64,000 bases of DNA, from the NCBI RefSeq assembly GCF_023101685.1, contig NZ_CP082164.1, positions 4,340,001 to 4,404,000 of the forward strand. Reading direction: 5' to 3'. Below are positions 17,970 to 27,249 of the stretch, one piece after another. Position numbers and translations under genes: made by a program. Under the pieces are notes generated by a model that was not told the origin of the DNA, did no database searches, and saw nothing but the letters and a program-made list of their open reading frames with translations. The stretch comes from Bradyrhizobium sp. 186. Its GTDB lineage: Bacteria; Pseudomonadota; Alphaproteobacteria; Rhizobiales; Xanthobacteraceae. Numbering within the stretch: position 1 is the first letter of the stretch; every line of letters begins with the position of its first letter.

Positions 17970-18416
17970 CTACGTCCGACCGCTGCGACAATGCAAAACT
18001 CGGCAAGATGCGCTCAGATCGAATTGATCACCGCAGTCTGCTGACGGACGAAGAGATGGCGCGTGTTTGGTCACGAGGGCAAACTCTCTTCCGATGCCGA
18101 TCGGCATCGGCTTGGGGGCTGGAATGGGCGTGGCGCTGAATATAACGGAGACCGGGCCTTCCGGAGGAATGCTTTGAGCCTGGACATTGCCAGCCGTGAG
18201 AACGGTAGCAACTGAGGACATTGACAGAGCTGAATAGACATTTGCCATTGCTTGTTGCTGCAATCGACTTACAGCAACGATCAAGGAGGGGCGTTCGAGA
18301 ACTTCCACCAACTTTTCAAGGATAAGCGTATTATCCTTGGGACAGGGCTGAAGGTATTCTTCCAATATGAGTTGCGCTTCGCTAATCGCTTGCAGGGCCA
18401 ACTGCTGATCAGTCAT
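17970..18416 (-). CDS. Chimeric small hypothetical protein
   Basis: 148 residues in two unlike parts. Residues 1-53 (MTDQQLALQAISEAQLILEE and LVEVLERPSLIVAVSRLQ) match a short cytosolic family known from Bradyrhizobium. From residue 57 the frame reads MANVYSALSMSSVATVLTAG-NVQAQSIPPEGP, which looks like the signal peptide and start of a different exported protein, ending in unrelated sequence. Either two genes fused after a deletion, or the second starts at its own methionine (about 18248). No strong ribosome site is seen. Confidence 0.45.
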   Translation of the reverse strand: MTDQQLALQAISEAQLILEEYLQPCPKDNTLILEKLVEVLERPSLIVAVSRLQQQAMANVYSALSMSSVATVLTAGNVQAQSIPPEGPVSVIFSATPIPAPKPMPIGIGREFALVTKHAPSLRPSADCGDQFDLSASCRVLHCRSGRT

Positions 18417-18528
18417 CGCTGCTTACTCATCAATAGACACGCTGAGGAAGTTAGCGAAGGGAGAAATCAAGTCAGCTTTGGGGAATATCCCCGCTCTTTT
18501 TTTCACGTTTTATTTCAATTTCTGAGCT

Positions 18529-18888
18529 TTACCACCGTGGCGGTGTCGCGGCGGGTATGCGCAGATAGCCAAGAGAAGGCGTATGGCGGAGGGATAGCGG
18601 CGACCTAGTCAGTGATTTTGACGTTTTGATACCGAGCCATTCGAGGATCGGCAAGCTTTCCGGCGGCACGAGGATTTCGATGCTTCTGGGGACGCCAGGT
18701 TGACGGCGAATGAAACCGTTTCGTTCGAGGGTGACGATCATCTGGTGGACCGAAGGCGGGCTGACGCGGAAATGGCGCTGCATGTCGGTTTCGGCGGGTG
18801 GGCGTCCGAACATGTGCGCGTAGGTGTAGATAAAGGCCAGGTAGTGTCCCTGCTTCTCCGTGAAGTGCGTGCCTGATTTTTGACTCAT
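18529..18888 (-). CDS. LexA-like winged-helix passenger protein, C-terminally extended
   Basis: Same winged-helix protein as at 5283-5564 (starts MSQKSGTHFTEKQGHYLAFI). The nine-base loss in the left terminal repeat removes the stop codon, so the frame reads past the element border and gains about 26 residues (TRSPLSLRHTPSLGYLRIPA...). The DNA-binding fold should be unchanged. The tail is an accident of the flanking DNA. Confidence 0.7.
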   Translation of the reverse strand: MSQKSGTHFTEKQGHYLAFIYTYAHMFGRPPAETDMQRHFRVSPPSVHQMIVTLERNGFIRRQPGVPRSIEILVPPESLPILEWLGIKTSKSLTRSPLSLRHTPSLGYLRIPAATPPRW

Positions 18889-20065
18889 CGCTGGATTCGT
18901 CCCGGCCTCCGACAAGGAGGCGAAGCATGAATGTACGTTATCGGGTCGAATTGAGCCAAATCGAGCGGGACGAACTGACGGCGATGCTGGGCGGCGGGAA
19001 GCATGCTGCCCGCAAGCTCAAGCGGGCGCAGATTTTGCTGGCGGCCGATGCCGGCAGTTGCGACGCGGAGATTGCCCGGTCTGTCCGGGTCAGCCTGTCC
19101 AGCATCGGCCGGACCAAGCGCCGCTTCGTGGAAGGCAATCTGGAGCGGGCCTTGAGCGAGGAACCGCGTCCGGGCGCAGAGCGCAAATTGACCGGCAAGG
19201 AGGAGGCCCTGCTGGTGGCGACGGCGTGCGCCAAGCCGCCCGCCGGCCGCAAACGTTGGACGCTGACGCTGCTGGCGGACACGATGGTCAAGCTCACCGA
19301 TCATGACAGCCTGTCGGGCGAGACCGTGCGTCGCCGGCTGGCCGAGAACGACCTCAAGCCATGGCGCAGGGACATGTGGTGCATCCCCTATGTCGACGGC
19401 GAATACGTCGCCCGCATGGAGGACGTGCTCGACCTCTACGCCGAGGCGCCGGATCCCGTCCGGCCGCTGGTCTGCTTCGACGAGACCCCCGTCCAGCTCA
19501 TCGGCGAGGTCCGTCAGCCGATTCCAGCCGAGCCGGGACAGCGCGAGCGTTACGATTACGAGTACCGCCGCAACGGCACCGTCAATCTCTTCGTTACCTT
19601 CGACCCGCATCGTGGCTGGCGCAACGTCAAGGTCACCGAGCACCGCGCCGCCGTGGACTACGCCTACTGCATGCGCGAACTCGTCGACGTCCATTATCCC
19701 GACGCCGACTGCATCCGCCTCGTGCAGGACAATCTGTCGATCCATACCGCCGGCGCGTTGTATCAAGCATTTGCGCCTGCCGAGGCCCGTCGCATCCTGC
19801 GCCGCCTCGAATTCCACTTCACCCCGAAACACGCCAGTTGGCTCAATATGGTCGAGTGCGAGATCAGCGTGCTCCAGCGCCAGTGCCTCGGCCGCCGCAT
19901 CGACGACCCCAAAAGGCTCCGAAACGAGATCGCAGCATGGCAAAAGCGGCGGAATAAAACCCGAGCCCGCATCAAATGGATGTTCACAACCGACAAGGCC
20001 CGCGCCAAACTCGGCCGCGCCTATCCAGCCACCGCCAAAGAGTCAAAATCACTGTGATGAGCCAC
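18608..20065 (+). mobile_element. IS630-family insertion sequence, copy 2 (1458 bp), damaged left end
   Basis: From cagtgatttt at 18610 to the right end the sequence matches copy 1 (5275-6741) as far as I compared it. The left terminal repeat lacks nine bases (GGTTCATCA after the first GT). TA flanks both sides (18606-18607 and 20066-20067). Transposase and passenger ORFs are both present. The shortened end may make this copy hard to mobilise. Confidence 0.9.
18927..20057 (+). CDS. IS630-family transposase (copy 2)
   Basis: A 376-residue protein whose sequence matches the transposase at 5603-6733 throughout: helix-turn-helix start, DDE residues in VCFDETPVQLIG, LVQDNLSIH and NMVECEIS, and C-terminal SKSL inside the right terminal repeat. 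It could act in trans on copy 1. The apparent identity points to recent copying or gene conversion. Confidence 0.93.
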   Translation: MNVRYRVELSQIERDELTAMLGGGKHAARKLKRAQILLAADAGSCDAEIARSVRVSLSSIGRTKRRFVEGNLERALSEEPRPGAERKLTGKEEALLVATACAKPPAGRKRWTLTLLADTMVKLTDHDSLSGETVRRRLAENDLKPWRRDMWCIPYVDGEYVARMEDVLDLYAEAPDPVRPLVCFDETPVQLIGEVRQPIPAEPGQRERYDYEYRRNGTVNLFVTFDPHRGWRNVKVTEHRAAVDYAYCMRELVDVHYPDADCIRLVQDNLSIHTAGALYQAFAPAEARRILRRLEFHFTPKHASWLNMVECEISVLQRQCLGRRIDDPKRLRNEIAAWQKRRNKTRARIKWMFTTDKARAKLGRAYPATAKESKSL

Positions 20066-20072
20066 TAGTTCT

Positions 20073-20450
20073 TTAGTTCACCGCCCGATCTTCCTTATCC
20101 TGGGTATGCATCACGATCTTGAGCGCATCATCCGGCAACGGGCGTTGCAACGCCTTCGCCTCATCCCAAGGCGCTCGCATCGATACATCGCGCTCTTCGT
20201 CGCTCGTCAGAATCACCGGCATCGCTTTGGGACGGATCGGGTCCGCAACGGCATTCCGCGTATCGTCAAGAAGCCATAGACGTTGTGCGGTCCTGGGATC
20301 GGCTTGGACTTGGTGCCACGGTCGCCCTTGAACTCGGTCCAGATGCCGGCGAACGCGGTTAGCGGACGGGTTGAGCGCAAACCAGCAAACCAGATGACAT
20401 CCCTCAGGGTTCGGCTCGGGCGCGTATTCTGCGAAGCTATTGAATGGCAC
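20073..20450 (-). pseudogene. SRAP (YedK-type) peptidase fragment in several frames
   Basis: Three frames must be joined: [17 protein letters not shown] near the right edge, then [20 protein letters not shown] with [15 protein letters not shown], then [20 protein letters not shown] with [20 protein letters not shown] ending at 20073. This covers the middle and C-terminal part of an SOS-response-associated peptidase. The first ~80 residues with Cys2 are missing. It begins seven bases after the IS630 copy 2 border. Confidence 0.75.
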
Positions 20451-20504
20451 AAGTCATCGGTTCTCGGGCCTATGCGCGCCCAAATGACCCGCCAAAAACG
20501 CTAA

Positions 20505-20918
20505 GGCCGCCGGCGCCGGGCATAAGGGTTGGCGGTCTCCGGGGAGACACGTTGTCTTCCTGCTGCTCCCGCATGCGATCCTCCGCGATTTAGTGCTCCT
20601 GATGGTAGCGGGCTTGCACCGCCGCGCGAGTGCTTGGCCGGGCGCGAAGAATCCGGCCGTCGGCCGCTAGTGGCGCAAAGCGGGCGTTAGCAGCCAAGAG
20701 AAGTTCAGTGAACGACCGATAGCCGACGCGGTCATGGCTGCCCGCCCTTCTGCTCAGGACACAAGCAGATACTACTCCGTAGCGGTAATTAAGGGCACCG
20801 CGCGACAATGGGGTTACCCGGGAAATCGGGCGTCGCAAGTATGGATTCGTTCGATAGTTGGGATAAGGTAGTTTCGGTAATTGCAGAAGGATTGAAACCG
20901 ACCCGCCGGGAGGAAGTC
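20505..20918. other. Intergenic before the flavin monooxygenase
   Basis: No gene is supported. It contains one copy of the dispersed repeat (20667) and presumably the promoter of the gene at 20919. Confidence 0.45.
20667..20690 (+). repeat. Dispersed intergenic repeat (GGCRCAAAGCGG type)
   Basis: ctagtggcgcaaagcgggcg then ttag; same core as at 12321, 22901 and 24968. Confidence 0.45.
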
Positions 20919-22715
20919 ATGCTCGACACCACGCTCAACGCGCGCGTCCAGGTCTTTCTTGACAAATTCGAAGCGGCTCTTGCGGCAGGTGATCTCGACG
21001 CCGCCGTAGCGATGTTCGCTTCGGAATGCTACTGGCGCGACCTCGTTGCTTTCACCTGGAACATAAAGACCCTCGAAGGCCGCGATCAGGTCCGGGAGAT
21101 GCTCAGCTCTTGCCTTGCGCACACAAAGTCGCGCAATTGGAAAATCGCCGATGGGGAAAGCGCGACTGAAGCCGGCGGTGTAACCGAGTGCTGGATCTCG
21201 TTCGAGACCGAAGTCGCACGGGGCTACGGCTTGGTCCGCCTCCAGAACGGCCAGATCTGGACGCTTCTGACGACGATGGTCGAGCTGAAAGGTCACGAGG
21301 AAAAGGCGGGCTTCACCCGGCCGCTCGGCGCCCGGCACGGTGTCAATCCCGGTGCCAAAACGTGGAAGGAGTTGCGCGACGAGGAAACCGAGCAGCTCGG
21401 CATCAAGACCCAGCCCTATGTGCTCATCATAGGCGGCGGCCAAGGCGGCATCGCGCTCGGAGCGCGGTTGCGCCAGCTTGGCGTACCCACCATCATCGTC
21501 GAAAAGAACGACCGTGCCGGCGATTCCTGGCGCAGCCGCTATAAGTCGCTCTGTCTGCACGACCCGGTCTGGTACGATCATTTGCCGTACATCGATTTCC
21601 CGAAGAACTGGCCGGTATTTTCGCCCAAGGACAAGATCGGCGACTGGCTGGAGATGTACACCAAGGTCATGGAGCTGAACTACTGGACTGGCACCACGGC
21701 CAAGCACGCCGACTGGGACGACGCCCGCAAAGAATGGATCGTCACCGTCGAGCGCAATGGCAAGGAGATCACGCTGAAGCCGAAGCAGCTGGTGTTTGCG
21801 ACCGGTATGTCGGCCAAGCCGAACATGCCGCAATTCAGGGGCATGGACACTTTCAAGGGCGAGCAACACCATTCCTCGCGTCATCCAGGTGCCGACCGCT
21901 ACAAAGGGAAAAAGGTGGTTGTCATCGGCTCGAACAATTCCGCGCATGACATCTGCGCCGCCCTGTACGAGGCCGGCGTCGACGTGACCATGGTGCAGCG
22001 CTCGACCACCCATGTCGTGCGCTCGGATTCGCTGATGGAATCGATAGCGGATCTCTATTCCGAGCGCGCCGTCCGCGGCGGCATGACCACGGCGAAGGCT
22101 GATCTGACTTTTGCCTCGCTGCCCTACAAGATCCTGGCTGGGTTCCAGAAGCCGGTCTATGACAAGATCCGCGAGGACGACGCCGAGTTTTATGCGGGGC
22201 TAACGAAAGCCGGTTTCCGGCTCGATTTCGGCGACGATGATTCCGGGCTGTTCATGAAATATCTGCGGCGCGGCTCCGGCTATTACATCGATGTCGGCGC
22301 CTCGCACCTCATCATCGACGGCAAGGTCAAGCTGGCCGCAGGTCAGGTCGAGGAAATCACGCCTAACGGCGTCAGGCTCGACGATGGCAAGGAACTGCCC
22401 GCCGATGTAATCGTCCATGCGACCGGCTACAGCTCGATGAACGGCTTTGTGGCCGACCTCATCAGCCGGGACACGGCCGACAAGGTCGGCAAGGTCTGGG
22501 GGCTCGGCTCGAACACGACCAAGGACCCCGGCCCATGGGAAGGCGAACAGCGCAACATGTGGAAGCCGACGCAGCAGGAAGGCCTGTGGTTCCACGGCGG
22601 CAATCTGCATCAGTCGCGCCATTACTCGCAATTCCTTTCCCTGCAGTTGAAAGCACGCTACGAGGGCATCCCGACGCCGGTCTATGGCCTGCAAACCGTC
22701 TACCACAAGGCCTGA
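20919..22715 (+). CDS. Flavin-containing monooxygenase with N-terminal SnoaL-like domain
   Basis: 598 residues; the ATG at 20919 follows gggaggaagtc. Residues 10-125 look like a SnoaL/NTF2-like alpha-beta domain (FEAALAAGDLDAAVAMFASE, CYWRDLVAF). The FAD-binding motif is at 172-177 in VLIIGGGQGGIALGARL. The NADPH-binding Rossmann motif is degenerate, in KVVVIGSNNSAHDICAAL (S-N-N-S in place of the usual G-x-G pattern). VIVHATGYSS matches the FMO C-terminal ATG motif. It would oxygenate a soft nucleophile or ketone with NADPH and O2. The domain pairing is frequent in soil bacteria with unknown substrate. No operon partner. Confidence 0.85.
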   Translation: MLDTTLNARVQVFLDKFEAALAAGDLDAAVAMFASECYWRDLVAFTWNIKTLEGRDQVREMLSSCLAHTKSRNWKIADGESATEAGGVTECWISFETEVARGYGLVRLQNGQIWTLLTTMVELKGHEEKAGFTRPLGARHGVNPGAKTWKELRDEETEQLGIKTQPYVLIIGGGQGGIALGARLRQLGVPTIIVEKNDRAGDSWRSRYKSLCLHDPVWYDHLPYIDFPKNWPVFSPKDKIGDWLEMYTKVMELNYWTGTTAKHADWDDARKEWIVTVERNGKEITLKPKQLVFATGMSAKPNMPQFRGMDTFKGEQHHSSRHPGADRYKGKKVVVIGSNNSAHDICAALYEAGVDVTMVQRSTTHVVRSDSLMESIADLYSERAVRGGMTTAKADLTFASLPYKILAGFQKPVYDKIREDDAEFYAGLTKAGFRLDFGDDDSGLFMKYLRRGSGYYIDVGASHLIIDGKVKLAAGQVEEITPNGVRLDDGKELPADVIVHATGYSSMNGFVADLISRDTADKVGKVWGLGSNTTKDPGPWEGEQRNMWKPTQQEGLWFHGGNLHQSRHYSQFLSLQLKARYEGIPTPVYGLQTVYHKA

Positions 22716-23048
22716 ACTTTCGCGGGACGCAGGTGCTCGCGGGTTCGCGTCGCGGTGGATTTGTGCGCACTGGTAGAAGGGATTCCTCGTCGGCTGTGTT
22801 CGGCCGTAATCGATTCCAGTGTCTTTGGGGCCAAGGCGACAGATCGGTCCTGTTCGGAAACGTATTGGCTCGACTACCGACGTCGAGGCGGGGAGGGCAG
22901 CTATTGGCGCGCAAAGCGGACGTTCGTCCCACCCACAAGTCTCAGAAGGGCCAGAAGCCTCGGGTGAGGTGCGCTTGATAGGGATGTCTGTCGACACTCG
23001 CCATACTGGAGTATACTTGCCGCGACGGCAGCGGCGTGGAGACCTCTA
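22716..23048. other. Intergenic
   Basis: No supported gene. It holds a copy of the dispersed repeat at 22901 and the promoter region of the SDR gene. Confidence 0.45.
22901..22926 (+). repeat. Dispersed intergenic repeat (GGCRCAAAGCGG type)
   Basis: ctattggcgcgcaaagcgga then cgttcg; same core as at 12321, 20667 and 24968. Confidence 0.5.
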
Positions 23049-23918
23049 ATGTCATCGCTCAATGGCAAGACGCTGTTTATCTCGGGTGCGAGCCGCGGCA
23101 TTGGGCTTGCGATCGCGCTGCGTGCAGCGCGCGACGGCGCCAATGTCGCGATCGCCGCGAAGACCGCGGAGCCGCATCCGAAGCTCAAGGGTACCATCTT
23201 CACCGCGGCTGACGAGGTGCGCGCGGCCGGCGGCAAGGCGCTGCCCGTCATCTGCGATATTCGCGACGAGGCCCAGGTGATCGCCGTTGTTGACAAGACT
23301 GTCGCCGAATTCGGTGGCATCGATATCTGCGTCAACAACGCCAGCGCCATCAGCCTGACCGACTCCCAAGCAACCGACATTAAGCGGTTTGACCTGATGA
23401 TGGGCATCAATACCCGCGGCACTTTCATGGTGTCGAAATACTGTATCCCGCATCTGAAGAAGGCGGAAAATCCGCACATCCTGATGTTGTCGCCGCCGCT
23501 CGACATGAAGGCGAAATGGTTCGAGCACTCCACCGCCTATACCATGGCGAAGTTCGGCATGAGCATGTGCGTGCTGGGCCTATCGGCCGAGCTGAAGAGC
23601 GCGGGCGTCGCGGTCAACGCGCTATGGCCGCGCACTACGATCGCTACCGCCGCGGTCGCCAATCTCCTTGGGGGCGACAGTATGATGCGCGCGAGCCGAA
23701 CGCCCGAGATCATGGGAGATGCGGCTTATGTCATCCTCACGAAGCCGTCGCGCGAGTTCACCGGGCAGTTCTGTATCGATGATAAGCTGCTCTATTCCAG
23801 CGGAGTACGTGACTTCGAGCGCTATCGCGTGGATCCTTCTGTCCCGCTGGCGCGGGACTTCTTTGTGCCCGACGACGACGCGCCGCCGCCTGGGGTCACG
23901 GTAGTGCCCCTGCGCTAG
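23049..23918 (+). CDS. Short-chain dehydrogenase/reductase (HSDL2-like)
   Basis: 289 residues. The cofactor motif is TLFISGASRGIGLAIALRAA, then NNAS for strand 4, a serine in LMLSPP and the catalytic Y-x3-K in STAYTMAKFGM. The insertion FTAADEVRAAGGKALPVICD and the long C-terminal end are like hydroxysteroid-dehydrogenase-like protein 2. It would use NAD(P)H on a hydroxyl or keto substrate. The ATG at 23049 follows gtggag. It stands alone on the plus strand. Confidence 0.87.
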   Translation: MSSLNGKTLFISGASRGIGLAIALRAARDGANVAIAAKTAEPHPKLKGTIFTAADEVRAAGGKALPVICDIRDEAQVIAVVDKTVAEFGGIDICVNNASAISLTDSQATDIKRFDLMMGINTRGTFMVSKYCIPHLKKAENPHILMLSPPLDMKAKWFEHSTAYTMAKFGMSMCVLGLSAELKSAGVAVNALWPRTTIATAAVANLLGGDSMMRASRTPEIMGDAAYVILTKPSREFTGQFCIDDKLLYSSGVRDFERYRVDPSVPLARDFFVPDDDAPPPGVTVVPLR

Positions 23919-24142
23919 CACGCCGTGTTGGCCTATGCATCAAAGGTCAGCCGGGGGATGACCGGCATGAGTTCGCCTGGTCCGAATTTGGAGGATGTTT
24001 GTATCCGTGGACGGATGCGCGAGCGCGCCATCGTGGTTCAGAAAAAAAGGACCAGGCGGGCTGTTCTTTGATCGATTGAATCCACGCGTCGCGCCAAGCG
24101 GTCGACGCGACTCGCGGACCTCTTGAGGAGACCGCACGGCTC

Positions 24143-24886
24143 ATGAAGACCTTGCTGCTGCTCCTGATTTATATGCTTGCTGTGGCGCGGGGAGCGATCG
24201 CGCAAGATGCACCGGAAGACACCCAATGCGTCCGCGAACGCGCCGCCATGGTCGAGACCATCCGCGCTCACGCCCGGTCCTACGTCAGTGTCTCGGGACA
24301 GCAGGGGCTGTCGGAGAGAGTCCTTAAGGCCATGGGGCAAACGCAGCGGCTTCTGTTCGTCCCTGAGCGATCCTGCTCGATCGCATACGCAGACGGGCCG
24401 CTTCCGATAGGCCTCGGCCAGACGATATCGCAGCCGTACATCGTGGCCTTGATGACCGAGCTCGCTGACGTCGCGCCCGATGATGTTGTGCTCGAAGTCG
24501 GTACGGGTTCGGGCTATCAGGCCGCGATTCTTGCGCATCTGGCGCGGAAGGTCTGCACCATCGAGATCATCCCGCAATTGGCCGAGGCGGCCGCCAAGAC
24601 ACTCAAGGATCTCTCGCATGACAATGTGAGCATCCGGCTTGGCGACGGCTATGCCGGCTGGCCGGAATGCGGTCCGTTTGACGCAATCGTCGTGAGCGCC
24701 GCGCTCGGACAAGTGCCGCCGCCGCTGATTGACCAGCTCAAGGTGGGGGGCCGACTGGTGATGCCAGTGGGCCCGGCCTACACCACTCAGACCCTCACCG
24801 TGGTCGAAAAAACTGGCCCTGGCCAGACGACCACGCGCGCCGTCGGCCTTGTGCGCTTTGTACCCTTTACGCGTTCAAAGGATTGA
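24143..24886 (+). CDS. Exported protein-L-isoaspartate O-methyltransferase-like protein
   Basis: 247 residues. The start MKTLLLLLIYMLAVARGAIA is a signal peptide ending near AIA-QDAP. The body matches the isoaspartyl methyltransferase family: GQTISQPYIVALMTELADVA, motif I VLEVGTGSGYQAAILAHLA, and FDAIVVSAALGQVPPPLIDQ, then LKVGGRLVMPVG. It may repair isoaspartate in periplasmic proteins; SAM supply there is unclear. An ATG with gaggagacc just upstream supports the start. Confidence 0.82.
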   Translation: MKTLLLLLIYMLAVARGAIAQDAPEDTQCVRERAAMVETIRAHARSYVSVSGQQGLSERVLKAMGQTQRLLFVPERSCSIAYADGPLPIGLGQTISQPYIVALMTELADVAPDDVVLEVGTGSGYQAAILAHLARKVCTIEIIPQLAEAAAKTLKDLSHDNVSIRLGDGYAGWPECGPFDAIVVSAALGQVPPPLIDQLKVGGRLVMPVGPAYTTQTLTVVEKTGPGQTTTRAVGLVRFVPFTRSKD

Positions 24887-25395
24887 AGGCCGATCAACGT
24901 TCAGTTCTCGAACGCGCGCTCGGGACTGGGGGCCCGGAGCCTTGCGGCAACGCAATTTGGAGCGGCAGCTCTTGGCGCAAAGCGGACGGGCAACAAGTCG
25001 GGTCAGGTCGCCCCGGTACATCCGTTCTTGTGCGCAAAACGACGTTCGTTGGAACGCTATTGTCGGCGATGCGGCCGCAAGGCGACATCGCAGGGCGGCG
25101 ATTCTTGAGACAGAGCGACCTGTGGATTTGGTCGATGCCGCTCAGTCAGCAACCGCAGAGCCGCGGCGCGACATGGCTTTCTCCTGGTTCACGGTTGAAA
25201 GATGCCACCTTGGGGCTTAGGCCAGTATTCGAGACCGTGCGCACCGGCGAGATCCCGCCGTCGCGGGCGGACCCGTGTATTCGGTGTCACCACCTTCGAG
25301 CCGGGGTGGTGGCGACGAGCGTGGCCGATCGTTCAAGGGCGCACAACCAGCAATGGCTGCAGTTTGCGCCACCTGCCATCAGGGGATTACCATGC
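24887..25395. other. Degenerate stretch with heme-motif remnants
   Basis: Two CxxCH-like words appear in different frames: DPCIRCHH (about 25270-25295) and AVCATCHQGI (about 25355-25385). They could be remains of a multiheme cytochrome gene, but there is no continuous frame. A copy of the dispersed repeat is at 24968. No functional gene is supported. Confidence 0.35.
24968..24990 (+). repeat. Dispersed intergenic repeat (GGCRCAAAGCGG type)
   Basis: gctcttggcgcaaagcggac then ggg; same core as at 12321, 20667 and 22901. Confidence 0.45.
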
Positions 25396-25399
25396 TGAC

Positions 25400-25530
25400 G
25401 ATCGCTGCCGATCCGAAGTGAAGGCGTCACCGAAATAAGTCCACTTCGCCTTGTCCTCGCAACCGAACGACGGATGATCGGCGTCGGCAGCCGTGATGAC
25501 CAAGACGTCGGGATTCGCGAAAATTATACT
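25400..25530 (-). pseudogene. Fragment resembling a C13-family peptidase
   Basis: The minus frame reads IIFANPDVLVITAADADHPS, then FGCEDKAKWTYFGDAF, and soon loses sense. This resembles the block after the catalytic Cys of caspase-fold C13 (legumain-like) peptidases in Bradyrhizobium. The catalytic His and Cys blocks are absent. The IS66 element lies about 95 bases to the right. Confidence 0.45.
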
Positions 25531-25641
25531 CGTTTCGCGGAACGCGTATAACCGGCCCGTCTTCGGATTCTCGGTTGATGCCGCAAATTCGAAATCGAAC
25601 GCTCAAAACGAGATCGTTCGATTCGTACGCCCACGATGAAG

Positions 25642-27170
25642 CTTTCAATTACCCACATTTAGCCGAGTGGGCTGAGGGAGCGCATAAACTGTTGCATCGC
25701 AGGAATCGACCGTGATTCCTTGTCTGGCACCGATTCGCGGGGGCGGTGCCAATGGACGGAGAAGCAGGCGCATGGTTTGATCGTGAGCTCGCGGGCTGCA
25801 GCCTTGCCGACGAGCGCCTGAACAAGCGGCTCCGCAAACTGGTGGCGCAGATCGGGAGCGCCATGGGAGAAAGCATTCCGCTGGTTTGCCAGGATTGGGC
25901 CAACACAAAGGCTGCCTATCGTTTTTTCTCCAACGACCGGGTCAGTGAGGCGGACATTCTGGCAGGCCACTTTCAATCGACGCGTGAGCGCACGATTGCC
26001 ACAGGCGGTGCTGTTCTGGTGCTCCATGATACAACCGAGTTCAGCTATCGAAGGGAGGACTCAGACGCGATCGGGATCACCAAGAGCATAAACAGCGGCC
26101 GGGACAAGGCCGGCCGCCTGAGATCGCACACGGTTTGCGGCATCCTGATGCACTCGAGCCTGGCGGTAACGACCGAGGGGCTGCCGCTTGGACTGACGGC
26201 CGTCAAATTCTGGACCCGAAAGAAATTCAAGGGGACTGCCGCGCTTAAAAAGAAGATCAACCCGACGCGCGTTCCCATCGAGAAGAAGGAGAGCGTCCGA
26301 TGGCTGGATAATGTCCGGCAATCCACAGAGCTGCTGCGCGATCCGGGACGATGCATCCATATCGGTGATCGCGAGAGCGACATCTATGAGCTGTTCTGCG
26401 CGGCTCGCGAAGCTGGAACGCATTTCGTGATCAGGACTTGCGTTAATCGCTTGGCTGGGGATGGGGATCACACGATCGCCGACGAAATGGACGAGGTCGC
26501 CGTCAAAGGACTGCATCGCATCGACGTCAGAAACAACAACGGCGATCCCGATGAAGCCGTCCTTGAGATCAGATATCGCAAGATTCGCGTCCTGCCGCCA
26601 ATTGGGAAGCAGAAGCGCTATCCTGCGCTGATCTTGACGGTGATCCATGCCGAAGAGCGCGTAACGCCGAAGAACAGAAAGAAGATCGAGTGGAAGCTGA
26701 TTACAGATCTGCCTGTGGGCTCACGCGCCGACGCAATCGAGAAACTCGAATGGTATGCCTTAAGATGGAAAATCGAAGTCTTCCACAAGATCCTCAAATC
26801 GGGCTGCAAAGCTGAGGAATCGAAGCTCCGGACCGCCCAGCGTCTGACCAACCTGATCTCTGTCTTTTGCATCCTCAGTTGGCGGGTCTTCTGGATGACG
26901 ATGCTCAATCGCGCAGCTCCAGGGGCGCTACCGACTCTTGCGTTGACCGCAACTGAAATCGCCCTGCTCGATCGACTCGTGAATGACAAACCGCAAGCTC
27001 GACGGAAAACCCTCTCACATTACCTGGCCAAGATCGCCAGGCTCGGCGGCTATCTCGCCCGCGCCCACGATCCTCCGCCCGGCAACACGGTCATGTGGCG
27101 CGGGCTATCGCGCCTGACCGACATCGCGCTGGGGGCCATAGTCGGTGCAGAAATTGTGGGTAATTGAAAG
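25642..27170 (+). mobile_element. IS4-family (IS50-group-like) insertion sequence nested in IS66 (1529 bp)
   Basis: The ends CTTTCAATTACCCACA and, complemented, CTTTCAATTACCCACA form an inverted repeat. ACGATGAAG occurs directly on both sides (25633-25641 and 27171-27179), a 9-bp target duplication as in the IS50/Tn5 group. The target lies inside the left terminal repeat of the IS66 element. One transposase fills it. Confidence 0.93.
25752..27167 (+). CDS. IS4-family transposase, IS50 group
   Basis: 471 residues from ATG 25752. The N-terminal transposase domain (WFDRELAGCSLADERLNKRL, AAYRFFSNDRVSEADIL) precedes the DDE core: Asp in LVLHDTTEFSYR, Asp in IHIGDRESDIYELF, and Glu in the Y-x2-R-x3-E-x6-K signature YALRWKIEVFHKILK. 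The plan equals Tn5 transposase. The protein ends GAEIVGN three bases before the element border. It looks intact. Confidence 0.93.
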   Translation: MDGEAGAWFDRELAGCSLADERLNKRLRKLVAQIGSAMGESIPLVCQDWANTKAAYRFFSNDRVSEADILAGHFQSTRERTIATGGAVLVLHDTTEFSYRREDSDAIGITKSINSGRDKAGRLRSHTVCGILMHSSLAVTTEGLPLGLTAVKFWTRKKFKGTAALKKKINPTRVPIEKKESVRWLDNVRQSTELLRDPGRCIHIGDRESDIYELFCAAREAGTHFVIRTCVNRLAGDGDHTIADEMDEVAVKGLHRIDVRNNNGDPDEAVLEIRYRKIRVLPPIGKQKRYPALILTVIHAEERVTPKNRKKIEWKLITDLPVGSRADAIEKLEWYALRWKIEVFHKILKSGCKAEESKLRTAQRLTNLISVFCILSWRVFWMTMLNRAAPGALPTLALTATEIALLDRLVNDKPQARRKTLSHYLAKIARLGGYLARAHDPPPGNTVMWRGLSRLTDIALGAIVGAEIVGN

Positions 27171-27249
27171 ACGATGAAGGCCGCCTTGTTCTGAGAGGCG
27201 GATTGAGCACTCATAAGCACGTGTTTAAGAGCGAGCTTAAGAGCGATTG

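Noticed and set aside
25260..25390. Two CxxCH words suggesting a cytochrome c
   Set aside because: They lie in different frames with no continuous protein; at most a relic.
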